Part shown: piece after piece, positions 10,611-18,648 of the stretch
Layout of the letters: each line of letters begins with the position of its first letter
Numbering within the stretch: position 1 is the first letter of the stretch
The notes under the pieces: model-generated
What the model was told of the DNA's origin: nothing
Databases searched by the model: none
The model's input: only the letters and a program-made list of their open reading frames with translations
NCBI RefSeq assembly: GCF_027568395.1
Contig: NZ_JANKZL010000001.1
Location: 124,001 to 188,000 of the forward strand
Direction of reading: 5' to 3'
Origin: Aminobacter sp. HY435
GTDB lineage: Bacteria > Pseudomonadota > Alphaproteobacteria > Rhizobiales > Rhizobiaceae
Length of the DNA stretch: 64,000 nucleotides
Translations under genes and position numbers: made by a program

Positions 10611-11651
10611 TTACGCAGCGGCGCGCGTCTCGACGCTGGTCGGCACGGAGTTGATCGTCTTCAGGATCTGCGAAGCGATCTGGTAGGGATCGCCCTGCGA
10701 GTTCGGGCGGCGATCCTCGAGATAGCCGCGATAGTCGTTGCGCACGAAGCTGTGCGGCACGCGCACCGACGCGCCTCGGTCGGCAACGCCCCAGGTGAAG
10801 ACGTCGATCGAAGCGGTCTCGTGCTTGCCCGTCAGGCGCAGGTGGTTGTCGGGACCGTAGACTGCGATGTGATCTTCACGTGCCTCAGCAAAGGCATCCA
10901 TCAGAGCTTCGAAATAGGCCTTGCCGCCGACTTCACGCAGATGGGTGGTCGAAAAGTTGGCGTGCATGCCCGAGCCGTTCCAGTCGGTGTCGCCCAGCGG
11001 CTTGCAGTGATACTCGATGTCGATGCCGTACTTTTCGGTCAGGCGCTGCAACAGGTAGCGAGCCAGCCACATCTCGTCGGCGGCCTTCTTCGAGCCCTTG
11101 CCGAAAATCTGGAATTCCCACTGGCCCTTTGCCACCTCGGCGTTGATGCCTTCATGGTTCAGGCCCGCGTCCAGGCACAGGTCAAGATGTTCCTCGACGA
11201 TCTGGCGCGCGATGTCGCCGACGTTCTGGTAGCCGACGCCGGTGTAGTAAGGCCCCTGCGGCGCCGGAAAGCCGTTTTCCGGGAAGCCGAGCGGGCGGCC
11301 GTCCTTGTAGAGGAAATATTCCTGCTCGAAGCCGAACCAGGCGCCGTCGTCATCGACAACTGTCGCGCGGGTGTTGGAGGCATGCGGCGTGATGCCATCG
11401 GGCATCATCACTTCGCACATCACCAGCACGCCGTTCCTGCGGGCCGGATCGGGATAGACTGCGACCGGCTTCAGCACGCAATCGGAGCTCTTGCCTTCGG
11501 CCTGCTTGGTCGAGCTGCCATCGAAGCCCCACAGCGGCAGCTGCTCGAGCTTCGGAAACTGGGCGAACTCCTTGACCTGCGTCTTGCCGCGGAGATTGGG
11601 CGACGGCGTGTAGCCATCCAGCCAAATGTACTCGAGCTTGTACTTCATCAT
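10611..11651 (-). CDS. glnII: glutamine synthetase type II
   Basis: 346-residue eukaryote-type GSII, an octameric glutamine synthetase typical of rhizobia and some actinomycetes, and not regulated by adenylylation. Motifs: KYKLEYIWLDGYTPSPNLRGKT start, WGFDGSSTKQAEGKSSDC, NGSGMHANFSTTHLR (glutamate/metal site) and RGASVRVPHSFVRNDYRGYLEDRRP. Two consecutive ATGs (11651, 11648) follow a GAGAGG ribosome-binding site. A near-perfect sigma-54 promoter lies 57-73 bp upstream, so expression should depend on NtrC under nitrogen limitation. It converges on the inserted methyltransferase gene, separated by the terminator. Confidence 0.97.
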   Translation of the reverse strand: MMKYKLEYIWLDGYTPSPNLRGKTQVKEFAQFPKLEQLPLWGFDGSSTKQAEGKSSDCVLKPVAVYPDPARRNGVLVMCEVMMPDGITPHASNTRATVVDDDGAWFGFEQEYFLYKDGRPLGFPENGFPAPQGPYYTGVGYQNVGDIARQIVEEHLDLCLDAGLNHEGINAEVAKGQWEFQIFGKGSKKAADEMWLARYLLQRLTEKYGIDIEYHCKPLGDTDWNGSGMHANFSTTHLREVGGKAYFEALMDAFAEAREDHIAVYGPDNHLRLTGKHETASIDVFTWGVADRGASVRVPHSFVRNDYRGYLEDRRPNSQGDPYQIASQILKTINSVPTSVETRAAA

Positions 11652-11707
11652 GCTAGCCTCTCAGTGCAGTGCTTATCGGCCGTTGGCGACCGCTTCGCAA
11701 AGACAGA

Positions 11708-11724
11708 AGCAAGGGTCGTGCCAA
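11708..11724 (-). promoter_or_regulatory. sigma-54 promoter of glnII
   Basis: Read on the minus strand the site is TTGGCACGACCCTTGCT, a complete match to the consensus YTGGCACG-N4-TTGCW. The -12 GC lies at 11709-11710 and the -24 GG at 11721-11722. Expected start is near 11697, about 46 bp before the glnII start codon. NtrC/sigma-54 control of glnII is established in rhizobia. Confidence 0.9.
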
Positions 11725-11819
11725 TTTGAAAAATCCACCTACCGGGCCAAACCGCAGACTCGAGAAACATTGCGCGCACAAAAAATAGGCACGCTAAGGC
11801 AGCAGCACTGACATTCTGC

Positions 11820-11837
11820 CCAATGTTCGCGCATTGG
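11820..11837. repeat. inverted repeat ~100 bp upstream of the glnII promoter
   Basis: CCAATG (11820-11825) and CATTGG (11832-11837) are perfect inverted repeats around TTCGCG. The position, about 125-140 bp before the predicted glnII start, is where NtrC enhancers usually lie, but the half-sites do not match the TGCAC-type NtrC consensus. The role is therefore open. Confidence 0.4.
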
Positions 11838-11967
11838 ACTTGATTTCTGCCTGGCATGCGCCGCCGGCGAACCGGGCATTGGACATCGCATGATCGCCAA
11901 CGCCATCGGGCCGCGCATGCTCATCCGCACGCAACTGCCGTCATCGCATCATATCTTTGCTTGCGTT

Positions 11968-12067
11968 AGAGCGCCGTGCGTCCGAATGGACGCACAAAGG
12001 ACGCTCTGACTTACTGAGTTGGTGCATCGTGCTTTCCGAAAATCGGGTCCGATTTTCGGGCCGATGC
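11968..12067. repeat. composite two-hairpin palindromic repeat element (rhizobial REP-like)
   Basis: The first hairpin has outer stem AGAGCG/CGCTCT (11968-11973, 12002-12007) and inner GTGCGTCC/GGACGCAC (11976-11983, 11988-11995). The second has outer GCATCG/CGATGC (12024-12029, 12062-12067) and a perfect 10-bp CCGAAAATCG/CGATTTTCGG (12036-12045, 12050-12059). From memory, sequences of this form are dispersed intergenic repeats in Mesorhizobium-type genomes. Only one copy is seen in this window. It ends directly at the ATP12 stop codon. Confidence 0.75.
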
Positions 12068-12068
12068 G

Positions 12069-12860
12069 TTAGCCTCTCAGCGCCTCGAGCAAGGCAACGG
12101 CCGCGAGCATGTCACCTTTGCGCGCGGAGCGGCGCGCAATTGCCTCGGAATCCTGGCCCCACTGCTCGACCTGCCAGTCCTCGTCGACATGGGCGGCATT
12201 CCAGGCTTCTTCGGCATGCAGTTCGCCGGCATCCACCGCGAGCGCCAGCAGGGCCGATCCGGTGAGCGTGGTCATCAGGTGCAACGCCGCAAGGCGCATC
12301 GGCTCCCTGCGTTGCGACAGATGGATGCCGAGTGCGGCAATGGCCTCGCGCGGCTGCTCCACATGCATGACGCCTTCGGCAAGGACGAAGCGCGCGCTGA
12401 GCGCGCTCTGCGCCCAATCGAGCACCGGATCCCAGGCCTTGGACTGCCGTTCGACCAGCCGCTCCGGACCATCGGCGCGATAACAGAGCAGATCGGACGA
12501 CGAAAAGCGCAAGATGTCCTCGAGCACCGCCTGCGGGTCGGTCGCCACGCCGTCAATGGCCGTGTTGACCAGCCGCAGCACCGGCATGGTGGTCGGGTCG
12601 ATGAACTCGGCCTGGGCCGCGAATTCGTCGGCGACGAGCTGGGCTGCCTTTTCCGTAGGCAAAGCGAGCAACGTCCTGCCCGGCGTGCGCACGGCCTTGC
12701 CGTCGAGTTGCACCGCGTAGCTGCCGTCCACCTCGGCAACCGCGGCTGCTTCATAGAAGCGCTTCGGCAGCGGCCGGCGCATCGAGCTTTGCGCACGGCG
12801 GATCGGATCGGGATCGGACAAAACGTCGCCGGTTTCGAGGTCGCTCAGGATATCGCGCAT
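12069..12860 (-). CDS. ATP12 family chaperone (F1-ATPase assembly)
   Basis: About 263 residues, similar throughout to Atp12, the chaperone that in mitochondria binds the F1 alpha subunit during ATP synthase assembly; alphaproteobacteria carry a homologue of similar size. Recognisable parts are RRPLPKRFYEAAAVAEVDGSY with LDGKAVRTPGRTLLALPTE (residues ~30-70) and the FSSSDLLCYRADGPERLVERQSKAWDPVLDW segment. I place the start at ATG 12860 (MRDILSDLETG); a TTG four codons upstream (12872) is possible. It lies 12 bp after the HAD phosphatase stop, in an operon with that gene and the pseudouridine synthase. Confidence 0.88.
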   Translation of the reverse strand: MRDILSDLETGDVLSDPDPIRRAQSSMRRPLPKRFYEAAAVAEVDGSYAVQLDGKAVRTPGRTLLALPTEKAAQLVADEFAAQAEFIDPTTMPVLRLVNTAIDGVATDPQAVLEDILRFSSSDLLCYRADGPERLVERQSKAWDPVLDWAQSALSARFVLAEGVMHVEQPREAIAALGIHLSQRREPMRLAALHLMTTLTGSALLALAVDAGELHAEEAWNAAHVDEDWQVEQWGQDSEAIARRSARKGDMLAAVALLEALRG

Positions 12861-12872
12861 GAGTTGATCCAA

Positions 12873-13562
12873 TCAGTCGATGAGGGCAAGCAGATCGCCC
12901 GGCCGGCCCAGCACTGCGCTGGCGCCCGTCGCAATCAGGGCGTCACGGGCGCCGTAGCCCCAGGACACACCGATGGCCTTGGCGCCGGCGCTGGTGGCCA
13001 TCTGCATGTCATAGATGGCGTCGCCGACCACGAAAGTCGAGGCCGGATCGATGCCTGTCTCGCCGCAGCATTCCAGCACCATGGCGGGGTGCGGTTTCGA
13101 CGGGCAGTCGTCGGCGGTGCGGATGGTCACGAAATGCCGTTCGAAACCGTAGGTCTCGAGCACTCGGCGCACCCCGCGCTGCGACTTGCCGGTGACCATG
13201 CCGATGAGGATATCGTCGCGTTTAGCGAGAGTTTCGATAAGCTCGGCTATGCCTTCGTAGAGTGGTTCCTGGAAACTCGGCAGATGACGCGACGCAAGGA
13301 AATGCTCCTTGTAGCGCGCCGCCAGGTGACCGCACTCCGCGTCAAGCGGGCGATTGAGCAGCGTGGCGATGGCAAGATCAAGCGTAAGTCCTATGATGCT
13401 CTTGGTCGCCTCCGGCGTCGGCTCGACGAAACCCGCCTCGCGAAACGTCGCGACCATCGATGCATGGATGATGTCGGCGCTGTCGACCAACGTGCCGTCG
13501 CAATCGAACAGCACCAGTTTCAGCCCGTCGCTTGCGCCTGGGCACATGGCCGCCGATGTCAC
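12873..13562 (-). CDS. HAD-superfamily hydrolase (phosphoglycolate phosphatase-like)
   Basis: 229-residue HAD subfamily IA phosphatase. Motif I is FDCDGTLVDS (nucleophile and acid aspartates), motif II lies in GMVTGKSQRG, motif III lysine is in CPSKPHP, and motif IV is VVGDAIYDMQMA. The substrate is not deducible; sugar-phosphate or phosphoglycolate-type compounds are likely. The open frame begins with GTG at 13562, overlapping the upstream pseudouridine synthase stop by 4 bp (GTGA), which suggests translational coupling; an internal ATG at 13547 is the alternative start. The ATP12 gene follows directly. Confidence 0.88.
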   Translation of the reverse strand: MTSAAMCPGASDGLKLVLFDCDGTLVDSADIIHASMVATFREAGFVEPTPEATKSIIGLTLDLAIATLLNRPLDAECGHLAARYKEHFLASRHLPSFQEPLYEGIAELIETLAKRDDILIGMVTGKSQRGVRRVLETYGFERHFVTIRTADDCPSKPHPAMVLECCGETGIDPASTFVVGDAIYDMQMATSAGAKAIGVSWGYGARDALIATGASAVLGRPGDLLALID

Positions 13563-14542
13563 GCCGGCTCCCCGCTTTCATCGTCAAAGCCGATCAGGTT
13601 CCAGCTCTGGCGCATATGCGGCGGCATCGGCGCGGTGACGTCGATCACGCCATGGTCGGGATGCGGGATGACGATGCGGCGGGCATGCAGATGCAGCTTG
13701 TTTTGAATGCCCCCGGGGAATTCCCAGTTGGTGTCGTGTTCGAAATACTTGGGATCGCCCATGATCGGGCAGCCGATATAGGCAGCGTGAACGCGCAGCT
13801 GATGCGTACGGCCCGTGTAGGGCTCCATTTCCAGCCAGGTCAGCGCCTGGGCGGCCTGTTCGAGCACGCGATAGTAGGAAACGGCGTGGTCGGCGCCCTT
13901 TTCGCCATGCTTGGCCACGCGCATGCGGTCGCCGTCGGGCGTCTGCTCCTTGATCAGCCAGGTCGAGATCTTGTCCTCGCGCTTGGGCGGTGCGCCCTTC
14001 ACCAGGGCCCAGTAGGTCTTCTTGGTTTCACGCGCGCGAAACGACTCCGCAAGCTTCATCGCCGCCAGGCGCGTGCGCGCCACGACCAGAACGCCGGACG
14101 TGTCGCGGTCGAGGCGATGCACCAGGCGCGGCTTCTCGCCCTTCTTGTTGCGCCAGGCCTCCAGCATGTCGTCGACGTGGCGAACGACGCCGGATCCGCC
14201 TTGCACGGCAAGCCCGGCAGGCTTGTTGAAGACGAAGACCTTGGAATCCTCGTAAAGCAGCATCTGCTGCAACACGTCGCCGTCGTCCTGGTTGCGCATG
14301 GTGCGCGCGGTCAGCGGACCGTCGCTTTTCTTGTCGACTTCCAAAGGCGGGATGCGGATCACCTGGCCGGGCTCGACACGGGTGTCGGCTTTTGCCCGAC
14401 CGCCATCGACACGGATCTGGCCCGAACGCAGCAGCTTTTGCAGGTGACCGAAGCCGAGCCCCGGAAAATGGGACTTGAACCAGCGATCGAGCCTCATGCC
14501 CGTTTCGCCAGCTTCCACCGTGATCTGTTCAACGCCAGCCAT
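13559..14542 (-). CDS. rluC: RluA-family pseudouridine synthase (RluC-like)
   Basis: 327-residue rRNA pseudouridine synthase. An N-terminal S4 RNA-binding domain (RLDRWFKSHFPGLGFGHLQKLLRSGQIRVDG, residues ~17-50) precedes the catalytic domain with HRLDRDTSGVLVVAR, in which the aspartate is the nucleophile, followed by PYTGRTHQLRVH. Domain order and length fit RluC/RluD types that modify 23S rRNA; RluC is the most probable but RluD-like specificity cannot be excluded. First gene of the rluC-HAD-ATP12 run, with crcB ending 36 bp upstream on the same strand. Confidence 0.88.
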   Translation of the reverse strand: MAGVEQITVEAGETGMRLDRWFKSHFPGLGFGHLQKLLRSGQIRVDGGRAKADTRVEPGQVIRIPPLEVDKKSDGPLTARTMRNQDDGDVLQQMLLYEDSKVFVFNKPAGLAVQGGSGVVRHVDDMLEAWRNKKGEKPRLVHRLDRDTSGVLVVARTRLAAMKLAESFRARETKKTYWALVKGAPPKREDKISTWLIKEQTPDGDRMRVAKHGEKGADHAVSYYRVLEQAAQALTWLEMEPYTGRTHQLRVHAAYIGCPIMGDPKYFEHDTNWEFPGGIQNKLHLHARRIVIPHPDHGVIDVTAPMPPHMRQSWNLIGFDDESGEPA

Positions 14543-14578
14543 ATTTTCAATCGTCCTTTGCGAAGCGGCCCAATAGCA

Positions 14579-14956
14579 TCAGCCGATGTTTCTTGCGAGC
14601 CACAATCCCAGGAACAGCGCCAGAATGGCTGTTATGACGCTGGCAAATGCGTATCCGAAGGCCGGAAGCGTCGATCCGCGCTCCCACAAGGAGGCGAAAT
14701 CCAGGGAAAATGCCGAAAACGTGGTGAAGCCGCCGAGGATGCCGGTGGCGACGAACAGTTTGACTTCGTTCGACACTCCGAGCTTGCGCACCAGGTAGCC
14801 GACGAACAGCCCCATGGCCAGCGAGCCGACGACATTGATGATCAGCGTCCCCCACGGGAACACGGTTCCGAACAGGCGTGCGGCGGCGATGTTGGCAAGA
14901 TGGCGCAACGAAGCGCCGAACGCGCCGCCAACCGCGACAAGGGTGAGATTGAGCAT
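14579..14956 (-). CDS. crcB: fluoride ion transporter CrcB (Fluc)
   Basis: 125-residue four-helix membrane protein of the CrcB/Fluc family, dual-topology fluoride channels that export toxic fluoride. Family motifs: GGAFGASLRHLANI, WGTLIINVVGSLAMGLFVGYL and GILGGFTTFSAFSLDF. The start is ATG 14956 (MLNLTLVAVGG); a longer upstream frame has no homology and is ignored. The upstream 150 bp contain a TGCACCGG/CCGGTGCA inverted repeat but no recognisable fluoride riboswitch. Divergent from mazG. Confidence 0.94.
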   Translation of the reverse strand: MLNLTLVAVGGAFGASLRHLANIAAARLFGTVFPWGTLIINVVGSLAMGLFVGYLVRKLGVSNEVKLFVATGILGGFTTFSAFSLDFASLWERGSTLPAFGYAFASVITAILALFLGLWLARNIG

Positions 14957-14979
14957 GTGGTTGTCCTGCCTGCGCTCCA

Positions 14980-15013
14980 TGCACCGGTCAACGCAAGAAT
15001 ATGTGCCGGTGCA
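14980..15013. repeat. inverted repeat in the crcB-mazG divergent region
   Basis: TGCACCGG (14980-14987) and CCGGTGCA (15006-15013) are perfect 8-bp inverted repeats separated by 18 bases, 24 bp upstream of the crcB start. It could be an operator or a leader hairpin of crcB; no matching regulator is known to me. Confidence 0.5.
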
Positions 15014-15107
15014 GGCTCCGCAAGGGCGGCGCAACTTGATTGTGGACAAGCTCGCCCCGGCCAATGCCTCTGTTGGGCTGCCGCCAATGGGGCTATAGCA
15101 TCGCCCC

Positions 15108-15932
15108 ATGCAACCTTCCAAAGACATTTCCCGCCTGATCGAGATCATGGCTGCCCTGCGCGAGCCGGAAACCGGCTGCCCCTGGGACATCGAGCAGGAC
15201 TTCGCGACGATCGCGCCCTACACGATCGAGGAGGCCTACGAAGTCGCCGATGCGATCGCCCGCAACGACATAGACCATCTGCGCGAAGAACTCGGCGACC
15301 TGCTGCTGCAAGTCGTCTACCACGCGCAAATGGCTGAAGAGGCAGGCGAATTTGCCTTCGGTGACGTGGTGCAGGGCATCACCGCCAAGATGATCCGGCG
15401 TCATCCGCACGTCTTTGGCGACGCCACGGCGCGCGAGGCGCGTTCGGCCAAGGGCATGTGGGAAAAGATCAAGGCCGAGGAGAAGGCCGAGAGGCGCGCC
15501 GCACGGATTGCCCGCGGCCTGGATCCCGAAGACCACGGCAACGGTTTCCTCGACAGCGTCCCGGTGGCGCTACCGGCGCTCACCCGCGCCCTGAAGCTGC
15601 AGGAGAAGGCCGCCCGCGTCGGCTTCGACTGGGGTGATGCCGCGCCGATCCTCGACAAGATCGAAGAAGAGATCGGCGAACTGCGTGAAGCGCTTGCCAC
15701 GGGCGACCGGGACGCGGTCAAGGACGAGTTCGGCGACATGCTGTTTGCGCTGGTCAATCTCGGGCGGCACCTGCAACTCGACTCCGAAGCGGCGCTGTCG
15801 GGCACCAACGACAAGTTCCGCACCCGCTTTCACTATGTCGAGCAGTCGCTCAACGACGCAGGCAGCAGCCTGCAAGCCGCGACGCTCGATGAAATGGAAG
15901 CCCTCTGGCAGCAGGCAAAGACTGCGAAGTAA
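15108..15932 (+). CDS. mazG: nucleoside triphosphate pyrophosphohydrolase MazG
   Basis: 274-residue two-domain MazG, which hydrolyses (d)NTPs to monophosphates and pyrophosphate and cleanses the nucleotide pool. Each half has the helical all-alpha NTP-PPase motifs: CPWDIEQDFATIAPYTIEEAYEVADAI with REELGDLLLQVVYHAQMAEE in the first, and DKIEEEIGELREAL with KDEFGDMLFALVNLGRHL in the second. The acidic EExxE and ExxD magnesium ligands are conserved. Convergent with hflX, with only 6 bp between the stops and no obvious terminator. Confidence 0.95.
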   Translation: MQPSKDISRLIEIMAALREPETGCPWDIEQDFATIAPYTIEEAYEVADAIARNDIDHLREELGDLLLQVVYHAQMAEEAGEFAFGDVVQGITAKMIRRHPHVFGDATAREARSAKGMWEKIKAEEKAERRAARIARGLDPEDHGNGFLDSVPVALPALTRALKLQEKAARVGFDWGDAAPILDKIEEEIGELREALATGDRDAVKDEFGDMLFALVNLGRHLQLDSEAALSGTNDKFRTRFHYVEQSLNDAGSSLQAATLDEMEALWQQAKTAK

Positions 15933-15938
15933 CGCAGC

Positions 15939-17330
15939 CTAGCCCTTGTTTTTTCGAAAGATTTTGGCCGCGATCTCGTCACGTGCCGAAGCTGTCGCCT
16001 TGATCGTCAGCGACACGCTGCCATCTTCATTGTCAGTACGCGCGGCAACATCGCCATTGCGGTAGAGCCAGTCGATCTGGCCCAATTGGCTCGGCTGCAG
16101 AACGACATCGATTGACTCCAGCTCGCCCGAAACGCGCTGCTCGATCAGGCTCGTCAGGGAGGGAATGCCCTCGCCCGTGACCGCCGAAATGGCGATCGGC
16201 GGCGTCTTGCTGTCGTCTGCGCTATCGGCCAGCAGCCGCTCGCGATTGCCTTCGTCGAGCTGGTCGATCTTGTTCCAGACCTCGACGACGCGTTCGGTAT
16301 CGGCGGCATCGACGCCCAGATCGGCAAGAATCTGCTCGACATCAGCGGCCTGGGCTGCGGTATCCGGATCCGAAATGTCGCGCAGGTGAATTACCAGATC
16401 GGCTTCTACGACCTCTTCCAGCGTAGCCCGGAAGGCTGCGATCAGATGCGTCGGCAGATCGGAGATGAAGCCGACGGTGTCGGACAGGATGATCGGCGTG
16501 CCATGCGGCAGGCGCACCCGGCGCAAGGTCGGATCGAGCGTCGCAAACAGCATGTCTTCGGCCAGGACCCCTGCGCCCGTCAGCCGGTTGAACAGCGTCG
16601 ACTTGCCGGCATTGGTGTAGCCGACGATGGCGATGACAGGGAACGGCACCTTGCGCCGCTTGGCGCGGTGCAGGTCGCGGGTGCGCCGAACCGTCTCGAG
16701 CTCTTTCTTGAGCTTGATGATCTTTTCCTGCAGGGCGCGCCGGTCGGATTCGATCTGGGTTTCGCCGGGGCCGCCGAGGAAACCGGCGCCGCCGCGCTGG
16801 CGTTCGAGGTGGGTCCAACTGCGAACCAGCCGGCCCTTCTGGTAGTTGAGATGGGCAAGCTCGACCTGAAGCGTGCCTTCCTTGGTGCGGGCACGGCGTC
16901 CGAAAATCTCGAGGATCAGCCCGGTGCGGTCGAGCACCTTGGCGTTGAATTCCTTTTCGAGATTGCGTTGCTGCACCGGTGTCAGCGGATGGTCGACGAT
17001 GACCAGCTCCGCGCCGCGCTCCTTCACGATTGCCGCGAATTCCTCGACTTTGCCGCTGCCCAGCAGCGTCGCCGGCCGCGGGTCGTTGACGGTCACGATG
17101 GCCGTGTGCACCGGTTCGAGATCGATGGCGCGGGTCAGCCCGACGGCCTCGTCGTGGCGCGCCTCGGACGAGCGCGTCAGCCGTGGGCGCGCGCTGTCTT
17201 CATCAACCTTGGGCTGGCGCGTGAGCACCGGCACGAGGACGACCGCGCGTGTGGGGGCGCCTTCGCCCCCTGCCGATTCGGATCCATTGTTGTCACCGGC
17301 CTTTGCGCCGGCGTTCTTGTCGCGTGCCAA
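15939..17330 (-). CDS. hflX: GTPase HflX
   Basis: 463-residue ribosome-associated GTPase that splits stalled or heat-stressed ribosomes. The N-terminal HflX domain includes GSGKVEEF, VDHPLTPVQQRNLEK and GGPGETQIESDRR, followed by the G domain with G1 GYTNAGKST, G3 DTVGFISDLP and G4 NKID, and a short C-terminal domain. The frame begins with TTG at 17330, immediately after the hfq stop with no spacer; AGGG at the end of hfq is the ribosome-binding site, and no ATG occurs in the first ~190 codons. Translational coupling to hfq is likely. Last gene of the ntr-hfq block. Confidence 0.95.
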   Translation of the reverse strand: MARDKNAGAKAGDNNGSESAGGEGAPTRAVVLVPVLTRQPKVDEDSARPRLTRSSEARHDEAVGLTRAIDLEPVHTAIVTVNDPRPATLLGSGKVEEFAAIVKERGAELVIVDHPLTPVQQRNLEKEFNAKVLDRTGLILEIFGRRARTKEGTLQVELAHLNYQKGRLVRSWTHLERQRGGAGFLGGPGETQIESDRRALQEKIIKLKKELETVRRTRDLHRAKRRKVPFPVIAIVGYTNAGKSTLFNRLTGAGVLAEDMLFATLDPTLRRVRLPHGTPIILSDTVGFISDLPTHLIAAFRATLEEVVEADLVIHLRDISDPDTAAQAADVEQILADLGVDAADTERVVEVWNKIDQLDEGNRERLLADSADDSKTPPIAISAVTGEGIPSLTSLIEQRVSGELESIDVVLQPSQLGQIDWLYRNGDVAARTDNEDGSVSLTIKATASARDEIAAKIFRKNKG

Positions 17331-17576
17331 TCAGCCGCCCTGGCTTTCCTCGCCATCGAACATCTGAACCGGCTGGCTCGGCATGATCGTGGAGATGGCA
17401 TGCTTGTAGACGAGCTGCGAATGCCCGTCACGGCGCAACAAAACACAGAAATTGTCGAAGGAGGTCACTACTCCAGTCAATTTCACGCCGTTGATAAGGA
17501 AAATGGTAAGTGGGTTTTTGCTCTTGCGAACTGAATTCAGGAACAGGTCCTGAAGATTTTGCGATCGTTCCGCCAT
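17331..17576 (-). CDS. hfq: RNA chaperone Hfq
   Basis: 81-residue Sm-like hexameric RNA chaperone that pairs small RNAs with mRNAs; in diazotrophs it is needed for nifA expression. Sm1 (residues ~10-50, [20 protein letters not shown] and [20 protein letters not shown]) and Sm2 ([11 protein letters not shown]) are intact, and the family-typical YKHA is present. ATG 17576 is chosen ([11 protein letters not shown]); an upstream extension lacks homology. The 138 bp before it contain TTGACA on the minus strand at 17635-17640, a possible -35 of an hfq promoter, so hfq-hflX may also be transcribed independently of the upstream genes. Confidence 0.97.
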   Translation of the reverse strand: MAERSQNLQDLFLNSVRKSKNPLTIFLINGVKLTGVVTSFDNFCVLLRRDGHSQLVYKHAISTIMPSQPVQMFDGEESQGG

Positions 17577-17714
17577 TGTTTTTTGTCTTTCGCCGATCCC
17601 TGTCTGCTGCCAATGCGCCAAATTACTCGACTCATGTCAAGCGAGCAAACACCCCCGCCGCGCCTGACGGCAAGCTGAACGAGAATAATTTAACCATTAG
17701 CGTCCAAGCGGTTA

Positions 17715-18578
17715 TCAGGCTTGGATTTTTTCCGCAACGTCAAAAAAGGCATCGCGCAGCGAAAGTGCAACCGAGCCGGGATGTCCGTTGGCGACAGGCT
17801 GACCGTCGATTGCAACAATCGGCATGACGATTGTCGTTGCGGCGGTAATGAAAGCCTCGCGCGCGCCCTTGGCTTCATCGACGGTGAAACCGCGCTCCTC
17901 GACCTTGAGGCCGAGATTTTCAGCCACTTCCATCAGCGTCGTGCGGGTAACGCCACGCAGAATGCCATGGTCCGCCGGGCGGGTGACAAGCACGCCATCC
18001 TTGGTAACGATCCACGCATTGGTAGCCGCACCTTCCTTGACCGTTCCGTCGGGGTCAACGAACCACGCCTCCTGCGCGCCGGCCTCCTTGGCCTGCTGGC
18101 GCGCCAGGACATTGGGCAAAAGCCCCACAGACTTGATGTCGACACGCTCCCAGCGGTTCTCCGGCACGGTGATGACCTTGAGACCGGCCGCGGCCTTCCT
18201 GGCGGCGGCCGCCGGGTCGGTGCGCTTGGCGGTGACGACCAGCGACGAATGCGTGCCGGCTGCTGGGAAGACATGGTCGCGTGGCGCAACTCCGCGGGTC
18301 ACCTGCAGGTAGACGAGGCCGTTCTTGACCCGATTGCGCACCACCACCTCGCGCATGATCAGTTCGAGAACGGCGCGGTTGACCGGCCAGTCGATACGCA
18401 GTTCCGACAGCGAGCGCCCCAACCGATCAAGGTGGCGGGTCATGTCGACGATGTAGCCGCGAGCCACTTCGCACACCTCATAGACGCCGTCGGCGAACTG
18501 ATAGCCGCGGTCCTCGATGTGCACGGCTGCGCCGGCATGAGCGACATAGCGACCGTTGACATAGGCAATGCGCGGCAT
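17715..18578 (-). CDS. dat: D-amino-acid transaminase
   Basis: 287-residue fold-type IV PLP aminotransferase, annotated in relatives as D-alanine aminotransferase, which interconverts D-alanine and D-glutamate. Diagnostic segments: MPRIAYVNGRYVAHAGAAVHIEDRGYQFADGVYEV, the schiff-base lysine in DIKSVGLLPNVLARQQAKE, and EGAATNAWIV. Branched-chain or 4-amino-4-deoxychorismate activity cannot be excluded in this fold. ATG 18578 is used; the open frame continues 118 codons upstream, overlapping trkA antisense-like without homology. It lies between trkA (70 bp away) and hfq, an order conserved in Rhizobiales. Confidence 0.88.
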   Translation of the reverse strand: MPRIAYVNGRYVAHAGAAVHIEDRGYQFADGVYEVCEVARGYIVDMTRHLDRLGRSLSELRIDWPVNRAVLELIMREVVVRNRVKNGLVYLQVTRGVAPRDHVFPAAGTHSSLVVTAKRTDPAAAARKAAAGLKVITVPENRWERVDIKSVGLLPNVLARQQAKEAGAQEAWFVDPDGTVKEGAATNAWIVTKDGVLVTRPADHGILRGVTRTTLMEVAENLGLKVEERGFTVDEAKGAREAFITAATTIVMPIVAIDGQPVANGHPGSVALSLRDAFFDVAEKIQA

Positions 18579-18648
18579 GGTTCGATCTACCTTCGAAGAT
18601 TGGTTGGCTTGCGTCTGCGCCCATTGCGCAAGATTGGGAATTTCCGGA

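Larger units (their letters stand above)
11652..12068. other. glnII upstream region and palindromic repeat
   Basis: 417 bp without a gene. It contains the glnII sigma-54 promoter (11708-11724), an 18-bp inverted repeat CCAATG-N6-CATTGG (11820-11837) that may be regulatory, and a composite palindromic repeat (11968-12067) abutting the ATP12 gene. Short frames in 11739-11930 have no recognisable homology or starts. Confidence 0.7.

Noticed and set aside
14957-15107. Fluoride riboswitch before crcB
   Set aside because: The leader starts with a GGCGATG-like piece but the paired CCGCC and the downstream pseudoknot segments of the riboswitch are not found.
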